Source: Bacillus sp. F19 (GTDB lineage Bacteria; Bacillota; Bacilli; Bacillales; Bacillaceae). Taken from it: DNA of 64,000 nucleotides. Both the position numbers and the translations under genes were made by a program. Under the pieces are notes generated by a model. The model was not told the DNA's origin. It saw only the letters and a program-made list of their open reading frames with translations, and did no database searches. The DNA lies in NCBI GenBank assembly GCA_023823795.1, contig CP085710.1, positions 2,258,001 to 2,322,000 on the forward strand. Direction: 5' to 3'. Below are positions 1-8,874 of the stretch, in pieces (within the stretch, counting starts at the first letter, position 1; every line of letters begins with the position of its first letter).

Positions 1-345
1 TTTGGAGTAGGAAATATTAGACCAAAGTACAGAAGAGAGCACATAAATGCACATCTAGCTTTATATAATGATTTATTAAAAAAGCTAGATTCTTTTGAAA
101 AACCTTACCAATCTTGGATTGAGTTAAACGAAAAAGATGCTGCTGTAGATGCCGTCTATATTCATACTCCAAATCCCAATGAAAATAACTTTCCATTGGA
201 AATTACAGACTTAATTTTAAACTCCTCTATTCCTGATTATTTAAATGGCTTAATAAACCAGGAAGAATTTAATGTGGGGTATTATAAGTGGGGCTCTGAC
301 GGCAACTACATAGTGCAGTATAAAGATAAAGGTATTACTTTTTAA
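1..345 (+). CDS. hypothetical protein, 3' part only
   Basis: The reading frame is open from the first base of the window and ends at a TAA at 343-345, so only the last 114 residues of a longer protein are visible. The visible part is soluble, rich in aromatic and acidic residues, and ends in a Tyr/Trp-rich stretch (GYYKWGSDGNYIVQYKDKG). I do not recognise a family. A second small + strand gene starts 59 bp downstream and could be in the same transcript. Paired small proteins of this kind are often toxin-immunity type genes in Bacillus, but nothing here proves that. Confidence 0.6.
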   Translation, partial: FGVGNIRPKYRREHINAHLALYNDLLKKLDSFEKPYQSWIELNEKDAAVDAVYIHTPNPNENNFPLEITDLILNSSIPDYLNGLINQEEFNVGYYKWGSDGNYIVQYKDKGITF

Positions 346-404
346 AAGTTCTTTAATTAAAGGGGGCTTTTGTGGCACAATTTGAATTTTAAAGAGGTGA
401 CGCG

Positions 405-698
405 GTGAACACTTTACAATATGTTGAAATTGGTAGGGTGAAAATATATTTTCCTGATGAATCAATTTCTTACTTTTACATTGATCAGGATTTTGTCTCA
501 ACACTAAGTGTAGAATCAAATACAGAAGCCTTAAAATTAATAAAAGTAACTCTAAGGAAAGAGTTAAATGCAAAAGCATATAGAAAAATTGATTTCGATT
601 CAGAAAGTGATGCTACCATTATATCCACTAGAAGTGCGGAACTAATTAAACATAGCTGGTTTTGTGGAACAAGAAAAAATCCTACATTACCACAATAG
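405..698 (+). CDS. hypothetical protein, 97 aa
   Basis: GTG start at 405 preceded by a good ribosome binding site (AAAGAGGTGA, 391-400). The 97-residue product has no signal peptide or membrane segment. It begins with a beta-strand-like segment (YVEIGRVKIYFPDE) followed by charged helices and ends LPQ. I do not recognise it. It follows the truncated gene at 1-345 in the same direction and is followed by a hairpin terminator at 771-800, so it is probably the last gene of its transcript. The coding call rests on the start context and codon use. Confidence 0.55.
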   Translation: MNTLQYVEIGRVKIYFPDESISYFYIDQDFVSTLSVESNTEALKLIKVTLRKELNAKAYRKIDFDSESDATIISTRSAELIKHSWFCGTRKNPTLPQ

Positions 699-770
699 GA
701 CTTTTCAATTAAAATTTCATTGCACTGAACTTCCCCCCTATAGACAGCACCCATACTTGGCGCACGTCGA

Positions 771-800
771 AAACAGACGACCAATTTGGCCGTCTGTTTT
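771..800. terminator. bidirectional hairpin terminator
   Basis: AAACAGACG and CGTCTGTTT pair across a 12-base loop, with an A-run on the left and a T-run on the right. It lies between convergent genes (405-698 on + and 811-1536 on -), so it can serve both. Confidence 0.8.
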
Positions 801-810
801 AATCATTACA

Positions 811-1536
811 TTATTCGTATAGAGCACCATCGTCTTTTTGTTTAGCTTTAACAGAAAAATCAGCAGAGTATTTCACACCTTGATAATCATTTGACGCTGA
901 TTCATCGAGCTTTACACCGAATAAAAGATCAATGTATTCATCTGTTTTTAAATTCCAGAATTTATTGCCTTTTCCTGATTCCGCACCATCACCCAATAAA
1001 AATTCATTTTCACCAACAACTGCTGCAGAACGTGCCTCAGGAGCATTTAGGAAACCTGTAATCATTTCTACGCCTTCTGCAATTTTAACAGGTTCGTCCG
1101 AATCTAGAGAACGACTTACTACATTCGTAGTTCCTTCGTATAATTCTTCAAGTTTAATTAGAGATTCTTTGAATACATCTTCAGTTGGCTTCACTTTATA
1201 TTTAAGTGCAATATAACCCACTTTGTAAGTATCTAAGGAAAGGTCTTTGTCTAATGTTTGATTTAATTTTGCTTGTAAGAATGTGTTGACAGTACCTGTG
1301 TTATCGATTGTCAACCAATCTCCAAACACAAGTTGTGAAGGAGCAAAATTTTCCTGTGCCACAATTTTCTCTTGAATGTTTTGTCCATTATTAATTTGGA
1401 CGACTGCGTTTGTAATTTCACCTTGCGCAGTTGTTTCAGAAGTAAACCAAGAATAAGTTCCATAGCTTGTTGCAACAGCAATTACTCCTGCAATTGTAGT
1501 ACCTAATAATGCTTTTTTTACTTTGACTAATTTCAT
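811..1536 (-). CDS. TasA/CalY (camelysin, M73-type) family surface protein
   Basis: 241 residues. The N-terminus is a signal peptide (Lys-rich start, then LLGTTIAGVIAVATSYGTYS) followed by WFTSETTAQG, the usual arrangement in TasA/camelysin proteins, which are exported, cleaved by the SipW peptidase and assemble into biofilm matrix fibres or a cell-surface protein. The body is the expected beta-rich domain (VQINNGQ, FGDWLTIDNTGTVNTFLQAKLNQ). The gene lies 30 bp downstream of sipW on the same strand, the classical pairing, and ends at the shared terminator 771-800. Family assignment is firm. Whether it is closer to TasA or to CalY cannot be settled by eye, and the M73 protease activity claimed for camelysin is not shown by any motif I can see. 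Confidence 0.85.
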   Translation of the reverse strand: MKLVKVKKALLGTTIAGVIAVATSYGTYSWFTSETTAQGEITNAVVQINNGQNIQEKIVAQENFAPSQLVFGDWLTIDNTGTVNTFLQAKLNQTLDKDLSLDTYKVGYIALKYKVKPTEDVFKESLIKLEELYEGTTNVVSRSLDSDEPVKIAEGVEMITGFLNAPEARSAAVVGENEFLLGDGAESGKGNKFWNLKTDEYIDLLFGVKLDESASNDYQGVKYSADFSVKAKQKDDGALYE

Positions 1537-1566
1537 AAAATAATTCCCCCAATTATAAAAAAAAAT

Positions 1567-2124
1567 TTATTTAGATACAATCTCTTCATTCTTATGCTGC
1601 TTTTCTTGGCGGGAGAGACGTTCAAAAACCGTTAGACAGATGTAGCCTGTAAGCGGAATAGTAATAAATAATAGAAATCCTATTGGTCCGCTTGCAAAGT
1701 CAGAAACATACCCAAGTTTCGGGATTGATGCAACTTGTTTTCCAACTAGATGATCTTTCATGACGATCATCGAGTCCTCAACATTGTTGTTGTCACCTTT
1801 TGTTACAAAACCTGCTTGTCCATTTTGTTCTTTTTCATCAATTACTCTATGTGTAATAAATTTTGTATCCGATTCTTTAAAGGTAATAACATCATTCACT
1901 TCTATATCTTTAAATTCTACTCTTTTAATCAATACGAGATCTCCTGATTGAAGATGGGGCTGCATACTATTAGAGAGAACGGTTAACGGTGTATATCCAA
2001 AAAAACTCGGTAAGCTTCCAGGAGTTTTACTAGATTGGTATACCGTAACACCGATATAGACGATTAATAGAACAAAAATAACGATAAAAAATTTCGAAAA
2101 CCATTTTGTTGTTCTTCTTTTCAA
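1567..2124 (-). CDS. sipW: signal peptidase I, SipW type
   Basis: 185 residues. TM segment near residues 10-30, then the catalytic serine in LSNSMQPHL (about residue 53) and the second catalytic region FITHRVI, where a histidine replaces the lysine of ordinary bacterial SPase I. This Ser/His pair marks the ER-type SipW branch. A second TM segment near residues 150-170 (IGFLLFITIPLTGYICLTVF) and a charged tail complete the protein. It processes TasA/CalY-type exports, in line with its position directly upstream of the 811-1536 gene. The start is a TTG with RBS AGGAGGG. That TTG overlaps the stop of a broken upstream reading frame (TTGA), so translation was probably once coupled to it. Confidence 0.9.
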   Translation of the reverse strand: MKRRTTKWFSKFFIVIFVLLIVYIGVTVYQSSKTPGSLPSFFGYTPLTVLSNSMQPHLQSGDLVLIKRVEFKDIEVNDVITFKESDTKFITHRVIDEKEQNGQAGFVTKGDNNNVEDSMIVMKDHLVGKQVASIPKLGYVSDFASGPIGFLLFITIPLTGYICLTVFERLSRQEKQHKNEEIVSK

Positions 2125-2363
2125 AAAATCCCTCCTGTTGATTCATTTGTAGTCATCTGGTTAAGTGCTGCTCTTTGTTCTGGTGTTAAATTAGCAAGTA
2201 AATTTTCAGTATTCGAATAACTAACCGCTTTCGCAGTAGTTGGTACTTGTCCAATAGAACCTAAAATAAAACTAGATGATAGAGCAAATACAGCTAAGCT
2301 TTTTAAGACCTTACTTTTGTTGTTTGCTTTTTTCCTATTTTCTTCCTCTGTATCTCTGTCTCT
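2121..2363 (-). pseudogene. N-terminal remnant of a secreted protein, possibly a subtilisin-like protease
   Basis: Minus-strand frame ending in a TGA that overlaps the sipW start. It encodes a signal peptide (KVLKSLAVFALSSSFILGSIG, ending near TAKA) and then NLLANLTPEQRAALNQM, a pro-region motif I associate with secreted S8 proteases of the B. cereus group. There is no start codon in frame. After the RBS-like GAGGAAG the sequence reads AAAATAGG, which would be AAA ATG AGG with one added G, so a one-base loss probably removed the start. Nothing of a catalytic domain follows. This is a deletion remnant fused upstream of sipW. Confidence 0.5.
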
Positions 2364-2964
2364 TTATTACATATGTAGTGCAATGATTTACGAAACAATG
2401 ATTCTAATAGGTTTTAAGTATTTATTTAGAATTCATCTATTTTCGTTGATTCATAATAATTACATAATACTTACAATCATTAACTATATTTGGAATTTTG
2501 TAAATTGGGGGAATATTTCATAAATACATGATTCAAAATACGATTTTTTCATCAGTTTTTTTAAAATAATTGTCGTTTAATGTAGAACTTTGATTTCATC
2601 ATTAATATTATGTTATTTATTGTGTCAAAATGATGAATGAAGGGAATCTAAATTTGGGGGAATATTGTACAAAACTATTAAATACTGTTGATTTAGTATA
2701 AAATATTTTTTCAATACGATACAAAACTAGGAAACTAAAAACGATTTTGATATTAATCGACAATTTACTTCATAAAAATGCTAAAGAAATATGCGTTCTT
2801 TTGAAAACTCCAATTCACAATATTTCAAATACATATATAATTATAAATACATAAGTAATTTGTTGCGGAAAAAACGAAGGGCAGGAAGTCTAAAACTATC
2901 TTTTAAAATCGTTTCGTTATCTATCAGCACTTACATATGTAATAAAGTGACTTGGAGGAAAAAA

Positions 2965-3039
2965 ATGAAAAAAAAAGCACGCAAAAGTAGGATTGTCAAA
3001 AGCTTAGTTATTGATACGAAAATTCCTAAGTACAATTAA
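2965..3039 (+). CDS. possible small basic protein, 24 aa
   Basis: ATG at 2965 sits 7 bases behind a strong GGAGG. The 24-residue product starts MKKKARKSRIVKS and is highly basic. I have no family for it, and such short frames arise by chance in AT-rich DNA. The ribosome binding site is the only support, so a leader peptide or a truncated gene start are equally possible. Confidence 0.25.
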   Translation: MKKKARKSRIVKSLVIDTKIPKYN

Positions 3040-3111
3040 ACAAACAAAGGTATTTATCGAAAAATTCAAAAAAGACACACAAATTATGTCGTTTTTAGGG
3101 GGAGAAGTGCA

Positions 3112-3201
3112 TTGGGGAAAAATAAGTTTAAAAAAATGCTTGCTAAGACAGCAATGAGTTGTATTTTGATGTCTTCTATACAAGAACCACTGAATAAATA
3201 A
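3112..3201 (+). CDS. possible truncated signal-peptide frame, 29 aa
   Basis: A TTG start behind AGGGGGAGAAG opens a 29-residue frame (MGKNKFKKMLAKTAMSCILM...) that looks like the first half of a secretion signal and then stops. It may be the start of a lost secreted protein. Weak evidence: only the RBS and the n-region/h-region pattern. Confidence 0.2.
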   Translation: MGKNKFKKMLAKTAMSCILMSSIQEPLNK

Positions 3202-3806
3202 TGCAATAACAACATATTTTGGTCCTATAACAAAAAGCGCTGTAGTTAGGTTCCAAAAAGCTAATAGTTTAAAAGCAGCATAGAGAAGGCAGATTAGCAG
3301 GAAATAAATTTCGTGTATAATATCCATTTTACGAATAATTGATTATAGAAATCAAAACAAGCGTTTGCTATAATATTGTTAACCAATATATGGATGTATT
3401 TCCATTGGATAATTCTTCACTAAGTAAACAAACTCTACCCTACTTAACTACCTTTTAGATTTTGAGGATTTTTTTAAATGGATACAGACAGAAGGATTTA
3501 CAAATTCTGAAACAATCTATAACGTCCCCCTTTCAGTCTTAGTAACTTTACCTCTTGATGCTGCAAAAAGCCTACTTTAACAAAGTTGCGAATGAGGAGA
3601 TTATTGTTTCTAAACATGAGAAAAAAACAGTATATAAAGCCTTATTCTCATGGTTCTTCTCCTTGTAAATAGTGTTAAACCCTTTTTTATTAACTCTAAT
3701 TATTTTGACTAAAATTCCTCGATAATATGATGGAAATTAGAGGGGGGGTAGAATGATTCCTCACGAATAACACAAACTACTTTAAAATGAACGGGGGAAA
3801 TAATTC

Positions 3807-5145
3807 GTGATAAAGGTACTTTTCTTGCCATTCTTGCAGATATCCTCTGGCCACCATCATGTAGCAGATGGAATGATAGAATCCCTATCCAGAAAAAATG
3901 GCTTATTTGACTGTGAAAAAGTTGATATCTTATCTTATCGTTTCGGGAAGATAGAAGCTTTAGTGTCATCAATTTATTTGAAATGGATCCATCTCTTTCC
4001 AAGATTGTAGTTACAAAGGCCGTGAAGTGGTTCTATCAGATGGAACCATGATCAAAAAGAATGATGTCCTCGTGAAAATTCATCTTCATAATGTTCAATT
4101 ATTAAAAGAGCTCCTAACTGTTAACAATGATATAAAAAAAGCCATGATATTATATAAAAGGGTAAAAGAATCATTACCTCATTTAGCGTCATATGTTTAC
4201 CAGCATAAAGATATAGATGAGATTAAAGGGATTATTGGCATATCCTTGCTTAACAAGGGGTGTACAAGGTTAGGATTTGAGATTTTCACTATTTTAAGTC
4301 CCACCTATAACCTCTTCAAACAATTGGCGTTTTTTCCCATATATTACATTTCAACAACAAGACGATCAACAAAAGGGCAAAAAATTCCTTCTCCAAACTA
4401 CTTATTATAGTTGGATTTATCGAAAATCAGTTTTTGAAAATGAAATGGACCATAATCGATACCGCATGTATGAACTCTTGTTTTTACTTTCGATGGAAAA
4501 ATTAATTGAAGAAAAGAAACCTCACCTCATAATATGCACGCATGCATTGCCTTCTTATATGCTGAGCCAATTAAAAAGGAGGAAAAAGCAAACGATTCCT
4601 GTCGTCAATGTTTATACCGATTATTTCATTAATCACATATGGGGAATCGAGGAGATCGATTATCATTTTGTACCAAGCAGAGAGTTAATGGACTATTTAA
4701 TAGACAGGGGAATTGAATCTGAGCGGATTTTTGTAACTGGGATACCAATCCATTCAAAGTTAAAGGAATTGAAAAAGGAAACGTAACCAATTTTCGATAC
4801 TAATTTCAGGGGGTAACCTTGGTGCCGGAGCCATCCAATCATTAATTCAAAAGCTTCAACCGGCAGGTAATATTCATTACCGGGTTTTATGCGGAAAAAA
4901 CAAAAAACTTTTTCAATTTATTGCAGAGATTTATAATCAGATGATCATCCCAATATCATACATTTCATCAAAAGAGGAAATGAATCAGTTATATCATGAG
5001 GCGGATGCGATTATAACAAAGCCTGGCGGAGTCACGATTAGCGAATGTTTATACAAAAAAATTCCGATTTTTGTGTATCATGCCTTGCCTGGTCAGGAGG
5101 AAATCAATTTATGCTATCTGAAGAAGCAAGGTCTCATTCTGCTGG
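3807..5145 (+). pseudogene. broken MGDG-synthase-like glycosyltransferase (YkoN/UgtP type)
   Basis: The N-terminal piece (3807-4003) reads MIKVLFLPFLQISSGHHHVADG, the SGHH glycine-loop start of the diacylglycerol glucosyltransferase family. The remainder resumes near 4391 with YSWIYRKSVFENEMDHNRY, passes PHLIICTHALPSYM and VNVYTDYF, and shifts frame at about 4785. It continues with ISGGNLGAGAIQSLIQKL, ITKPGGVTISECL (the donor-sugar region) and LPGQEEIN, then ends abruptly near 5140 at an IS110 remnant. It cannot make an active enzyme: it has an insertion after residue 66, at least one frameshift and no C-terminus. Joining LFPRL to YSWIYRK restores a continuous family sequence, so the 4005-4390 block is foreign to it. 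Confidence 0.75.
4005..4390 (+). pseudogene. YkoP-like fragment inserted in the glycosyltransferase gene
   Basis: Frame 4007-4345 encodes SYKGREVVLSDGTMIKKNDVLVKIHLHNVQLLKEL-type sequence, then CTRLGFEIFTI, resembling B. subtilis YkoP, which lies next to the ykoN glycosyltransferase in that species. It has no start codon or RBS and is flanked on both sides by the interrupted glycosyltransferase frame. The junctions share TAGTT (left TTGTAGTTAC, right TTATAGTTGG), so microhomology or a small target duplication is possible. No transposase is present. A duplication and misjoining of neighbouring ykoN/ykoP-type genes is the simplest explanation. Confidence 0.5.
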
Positions 5146-5625
5146 ATCCTCTTTTGGTTATGCGGTTCATAGTGGCTCTGAATTTGCCAGATTCAAAGAC
5201 ACTTGGGTCAACTCCAGCGAACGCCACAAGTTTTTGGGGAGCACTGAATCGTTCAATTTCCCCAATTTCGGAGATAATCGTTGCAGCGATTTTTTCTCCA
5301 ATGCCGGGAATTGATTGAATGATTTCATATTACTCTACTTCTTTAGCGAGAGCATCTATTTCATCTGCCAACTTTGATAGATGCTCTTTGTACTGAAGAA
5401 GCAGATCACTGTACATATGCAGGCTTAGAATATGGCTGTGGTAAAGGGCTTTCTGAAACGGATTTCGGATCGCAGCCTCTTTAAGCTGTGTGGCTTTTTC
5501 TTTCGCCCACTTTTTAGACCGGCTATTACATAATTCAGCTATAGTACCTGCCAGAGCCTCTTCATCCGTATTTAGGATCTCTTCAGAAGAAGAGAATCTT
5601 CGTAAAGTGAGAAGGGAAACGACGG
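5137..5625 (-). mobile_element. IS110-family transposase remnant
   Basis: Read on the minus strand: SLLTLRRFSSSEEILNTDEE, LKEAAIRNPFQKALYHSHI, a stop codon after KEVE, then YEIIQSIPGIGEKIAATIIS, FAGVDPS and MNRITKRGSS. These are the middle and C-terminal (transposase 20) parts of an IS110 enzyme. The N-terminal RuvC-like half and the element ends are missing. It has truncated the glycosyltransferase gene at its right side. The protein resembles the decayed IS110 copy at 46363-47187 (shared NPFQ/DPFQ-LYHSH block), but the two are clearly not the same element. Confidence 0.8.
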
Positions 5626-5649
5626 AATAAAAAGAACTTAAAATAAAAA

Positions 5650-5692
5650 GCTGACTCAAAAATGTTGTTATTCAACGACCTTTTGAGTCAGC
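5650..5692. terminator. strong hairpin, likely bidirectional terminator
   Basis: GCTGACTCAAAA (5650-5661) pairs perfectly with TTTTGAGTCAGC (5681-5692) around a 19-base loop, followed by CTCTTTTATTTT. It isolates the remnant region from the carbohydrate locus that begins at 5862. Confidence 0.7.
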
Positions 5693-5861
5693 CTCTTTTA
5701 TTTTATTGGATAATTAAACTGAGCAATTTTTTTCTAGGGAATAAATGGGCTATCCACTCTAAAGGAAATCATTTCTAAGTATATTTTGTGTAAAAAGGGT
5801 TTTATTGAGGTCGCGGGAGTTTGCTATTATGATAATAGAATAATAGAAAAGGTTGGGGGAT

Positions 5862-7598
5862 ATGATGTTCAAAGTTTATAAGAATATAATGGAAAAAATT
5901 GAACGTCAATTTTATGGGAGCATTCGTACTAAGATGGTGCTGTTTTTTATTATGGTGGCACTGATACCGCTCTTTTTGTTCGGTTATCTCTCCTATCAAA
6001 AATCCTCATCCATTGTGAATAAGCAATTTAATGAATATGAGAATTTTGCTGTTTCCCAGTTAGAGAAGCAGATTGAAAATACGATTGACCAGATGTATGT
6101 TGTTTCAAACGACATCAACCACTATTTATCCGACCCTACTTTAATTGTCATTAAAGAGGAGCTCCCGCGGACGTATGCAGGATTCATCGAGAAAAAGAAC
6201 TTTGAAAGATTCCTTGAAGCCCATAAAACGTTTAATACAAAAGGAATCTATCTTATAACCAGCTCAGGCTATTATTACGGTGGAGACCATCTGAATACTC
6301 AAAAGCTATTTCAAAAGCCCTTTTGGAAAGAAGCAGGCACATTAAAACAAGGAGAGCGCTGGGTCGGATTCTACAAAGCGGATCATTATGATGACAACAA
6401 TCCGCCTCAACAAACTATTGGCCTCGTTTTGCCGATTCAGAGCCAATATGGAATATTAAAGGGAAGCAAGCTGTTAATTGAGACCAATGCGGAAGAGCTA
6501 TTTTCATATATTGAATTTTTGGAAAGAGATGTCCATTCCTTTGTGACAATACATGATAATAGGCATAAGGTTATTTATCAAACAGAGAACAAAATGAAAT
6601 CGCTACCAAACGATATTGTCAGGGTCACCACAATTGATGCCTATGACTGGGAAATTGAGGTCCGTGTCCCTGAAAAACTATTTTATCAGTCTTCGAAAGT
6701 CATTTTTAATTATACTATACTAGCCATTTTCTTCTCGATTTTACTTGCTAGTATACTTGCTATGGTCTTTTCTGCTCAAATAGCAAAGAGAATTAGAAGA
6801 CTTAAAGATTCGATGGAACGAGTTAGTGCCGGCCATTTGCAAACACAGGTAGCTGTAAAAGAATATGACGAAATTGGGAAACTGACGATCAGCTTTAATC
6901 AGATGGTCCAACAAATAAAGGAATTAATCGATGAAATTAGTGAAACGGAAAGATTAAAAAGGAAAGCAGAGTTAAGGGCGTTTCATTATCAAATAAACCC
7001 CCATTTATTGTTTAATACATTGAATTCCATACAATGGAAGGCAAGGCTTTCTAACGCGAATGAAGTACAGCAGATGATCTACCATCTTACAGAGGTCCTG
7101 CATGAAAATCTTAATTTTTTGGATGAATTGATTCCGTTGAAAAAGGAGCTGGATACCATCCAGCATTTTTTGAAGGTACAGGAAATCCGTTATGGTCATA
7201 CGTTTGATTATGAGGAGATGGTCAGACCGGAATGCTCAGAGTATTTAGTGCCAAGATTGTCCCTCCAGCCTTTATTTGAAAATATCTTTTTTCATGCATT
7301 TGATGATGGAAGGGGAAAGATCCAATTAACAGTTGAGGACAAATCTGATTTCATTCTGTTAACATTGATTGATAATGGAAAAGGGATGAATGAAGAAAAT
7401 GCACTTAATCTACTGAAAGCTCAATTACCAAATGAAAAAGCACGAGGAATTGGCGTGAACAATGTTGATCAACGGTTGAAGCTTCATTTTGGGAATGAAT
7501 ATGGTCTTACGATTGAATCCAAGCAAGGAATAGGAACAACCCTCAAAATGCGCTGGCCGAAAAGGAGGCAGACAAATGATCAAAGTCATAGTGATTGA
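5862..7598 (+). CDS. sensor histidine kinase, YesM type
   Basis: 578 residues with ATG at 5862 (or 5865) behind GGGGGA. TM1 at about residues 25-43, an extracytoplasmic Cache-like sensor domain, TM2 at about 280-304, HAMP linker, then the His_kinase domain with phospho-acceptor His375 in FHYQINPHLLFN. The HATPase domain carries LIDNGKGM and GIGVNNVDQRL. This is the architecture of YesM-type kinases, which sense extracellular sugars and phosphorylate an AraC-type partner. The partner gene overlaps its 3' end by 23 bp. The neighbouring ABC importer, beta-galactosidase and second glycosidase suggest that the signal is an oligosaccharide, but the ligand is unknown. Confidence 0.93.
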   Translation: MMFKVYKNIMEKIERQFYGSIRTKMVLFFIMVALIPLFLFGYLSYQKSSSIVNKQFNEYENFAVSQLEKQIENTIDQMYVVSNDINHYLSDPTLIVIKEELPRTYAGFIEKKNFERFLEAHKTFNTKGIYLITSSGYYYGGDHLNTQKLFQKPFWKEAGTLKQGERWVGFYKADHYDDNNPPQQTIGLVLPIQSQYGILKGSKLLIETNAEELFSYIEFLERDVHSFVTIHDNRHKVIYQTENKMKSLPNDIVRVTTIDAYDWEIEVRVPEKLFYQSSKVIFNYTILAIFFSILLASILAMVFSAQIAKRIRRLKDSMERVSAGHLQTQVAVKEYDEIGKLTISFNQMVQQIKELIDEISETERLKRKAELRAFHYQINPHLLFNTLNSIQWKARLSNANEVQQMIYHLTEVLHENLNFLDELIPLKKELDTIQHFLKVQEIRYGHTFDYEEMVRPECSEYLVPRLSLQPLFENIFFHAFDDGRGKIQLTVEDKSDFILLTLIDNGKGMNEENALNLLKAQLPNEKARGIGVNNVDQRLKLHFGNEYGLTIESKQGIGTTLKMRWPKRRQTNDQSHSD

Positions 7599-8757
7599 TG
7601 ATGAATATATCGTACGAAAAGGGTTAATGGCAACAATAAATTGGCAGAAATTTAATATGGAAGTGGTTGCGGATGCTGCAAACGGCAAGAAAGGCTGGGA
7701 ACAGTTTCTTGAACACTCCCCAGATGTGGTGATTACTGATATTGTCATGCCAGAACTGAATGGAATTGAACTGGCTCGAAAAATAAAACAAGCTGCCCCA
7801 AGTACCAAAATATTGCTGTTAAGCTGTCACCGTGATTTTGAATATGCACAGGAAGGCTTAAATCTTGGAGCTTCTGGCTATATTTTAAAAACGGCATTTC
7901 AGGATCATGAATTTGAAGAATATCTCAAGCGGTTTACAGAGGAAATTGAAAAATCAGAAACAAAAAAACAGGCTTCTGCAGATTCTTCTACACTTACAAA
8001 AGTGTTTTATGAATGGCTGTGCGGTTTTGAAAACTCGTTTTCCGACTTGTTAAAGGAAAAGTGCCAATCGGAATGGGAGTGGATTGAGAAGCCATTTTTT
8101 ATCTACCATCTAAATCGCCTAAACAATGGGGATATTTCAGTAGAAAAACAAATTGAAACCTTGTTTCCGGACATAACGGAGAAAATCATCTGCGGCCAGG
8201 ATCAATGTTTTATGTTTATTTCCGAGCCGTACGGGCCCCATTTTGAGCAAAAACTAATGATAGCCAAAAAAAATATCCCGTCACTCCAGTGGAATGTGAG
8301 CGGCCCGAATAAAGGTGTCGAGGAGTGGATGAATGGTGTTAAATTTTTGTACAACCAGTTAAAAATCGAACAACAATTTAAGGTTTCCCTAAAGGAATGG
8401 CCTGATCCGATTCGAAAGGCAGTGTATCTGATCACGAAATACCTGTCAGAATCTTTTTCATCGGTTGAAATAGCTCATAAAGTGGGACTAAGCAGGAGCC
8501 ATTTTAGTACACTTTTTAAAAAATCAGTTGGTGAAAGTTTTTACACATTTTCGGAAAAATTAAAACTCAGTGCTGCTTGCGAACTGCTTGAAATGACTTC
8601 CCTCACTTTGCAGGAAATAGGTGAGAAGATCGGGATACAGGACGGCAAATATTTCAGTAAGTGGTTTAAAAAATGTATGGGACAGACTCCTTCTGAATAT
8701 CGCCAAACAAAAAGGAGAAAAAGCCCGGACAATGTTACACCTGCTTCGTATATTTGA
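7576..8757 (+). CDS. response regulator with AraC-type DNA-binding domain, YesN type
   Basis: 393 residues. The N-terminal receiver has the acidic pair in VIDDEY, phospho-acceptor Asp55 in ITDIVMPELNG and Lys in YILKTAF. The C-terminal about 100 residues are an AraC HTH pair (IAHKVGLSRSHFSTLFKKSVGESF... IQDGKYFSKWFKKCMGQTPSEYR). It is the cognate regulator of the overlapping kinase and most likely activates the transport and hydrolase genes that follow. It is separated from them by a hairpin at 8809-8840, so the downstream operon may start from its own, regulator-dependent promoter. No clear operator was identified. Confidence 0.93.
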   Translation: MIKVIVIDDEYIVRKGLMATINWQKFNMEVVADAANGKKGWEQFLEHSPDVVITDIVMPELNGIELARKIKQAAPSTKILLLSCHRDFEYAQEGLNLGASGYILKTAFQDHEFEEYLKRFTEEIEKSETKKQASADSSTLTKVFYEWLCGFENSFSDLLKEKCQSEWEWIEKPFFIYHLNRLNNGDISVEKQIETLFPDITEKIICGQDQCFMFISEPYGPHFEQKLMIAKKNIPSLQWNVSGPNKGVEEWMNGVKFLYNQLKIEQQFKVSLKEWPDPIRKAVYLITKYLSESFSSVEIAHKVGLSRSHFSTLFKKSVGESFYTFSEKLKLSAACELLEMTSLTLQEIGEKIGIQDGKYFSKWFKKCMGQTPSEYRQTKRRKSPDNVTPASYI

Positions 8758-8808
8758 CAGAAAATTAAAACAATATGACGACCAATTTAAGATGGATTTA
8801 TGTATGAG

Positions 8809-8840
8809 ACCGCTTTCATTATAGGTAAAATGAAAGCGGT
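8809..8840 (+). terminator. hairpin between regulator and importer genes
   Basis: ACCGCTTTCATT (8809-8820) and AATGAAAGCGGT (8829-8840) form a perfect 12-bp stem with an 8-base loop, followed by TATATTTTTATA. It is a probable intrinsic terminator or a processing/stability hairpin ahead of the binding-protein gene. Confidence 0.75.
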
Positions 8841-8874
8841 TATATTTTTATATAAAAAAAGGGGGAAATTCAAA

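Larger units (their letters stand above)
2364..3806. other. long AT-rich stretch without a convincing full gene
   Basis: About 1.4 kb of very AT-rich DNA. It should hold the sipW promoter on the minus strand near 2365-2500, but I could not fix one pair of boxes. Two tiny + strand frames (2965-3039 and 3112-3201) are listed separately. A minus-strand frame at 3170-3327 encodes a run of hydrophobic residues (FVIGPKYVVIALFIQWFLY) without an RBS and may be a membrane protein relic. Near 3455-3580 a + frame reads LLDFEDFFKWIQTEGFT, then stops, and looks like a decayed gene of unknown kind. Confidence 0.5.

Noticed and set aside
2317-2523. 68-residue hydrophobic + strand frame
   Set aside because: It runs across the signal peptide of the minus-strand remnant and T-rich DNA; no start signal.
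3004-3327. 107-residue minus-strand frame with hydrophobic segments
   Set aside because: No RBS and its second half is unlike a protein; at most a relic, mentioned under the intergenic entry.
8800-8874. Upstream start of the first sugar-binding protein
   Set aside because: The extra 25 residues run through the terminator hairpin and would bury the lipoprotein signal.
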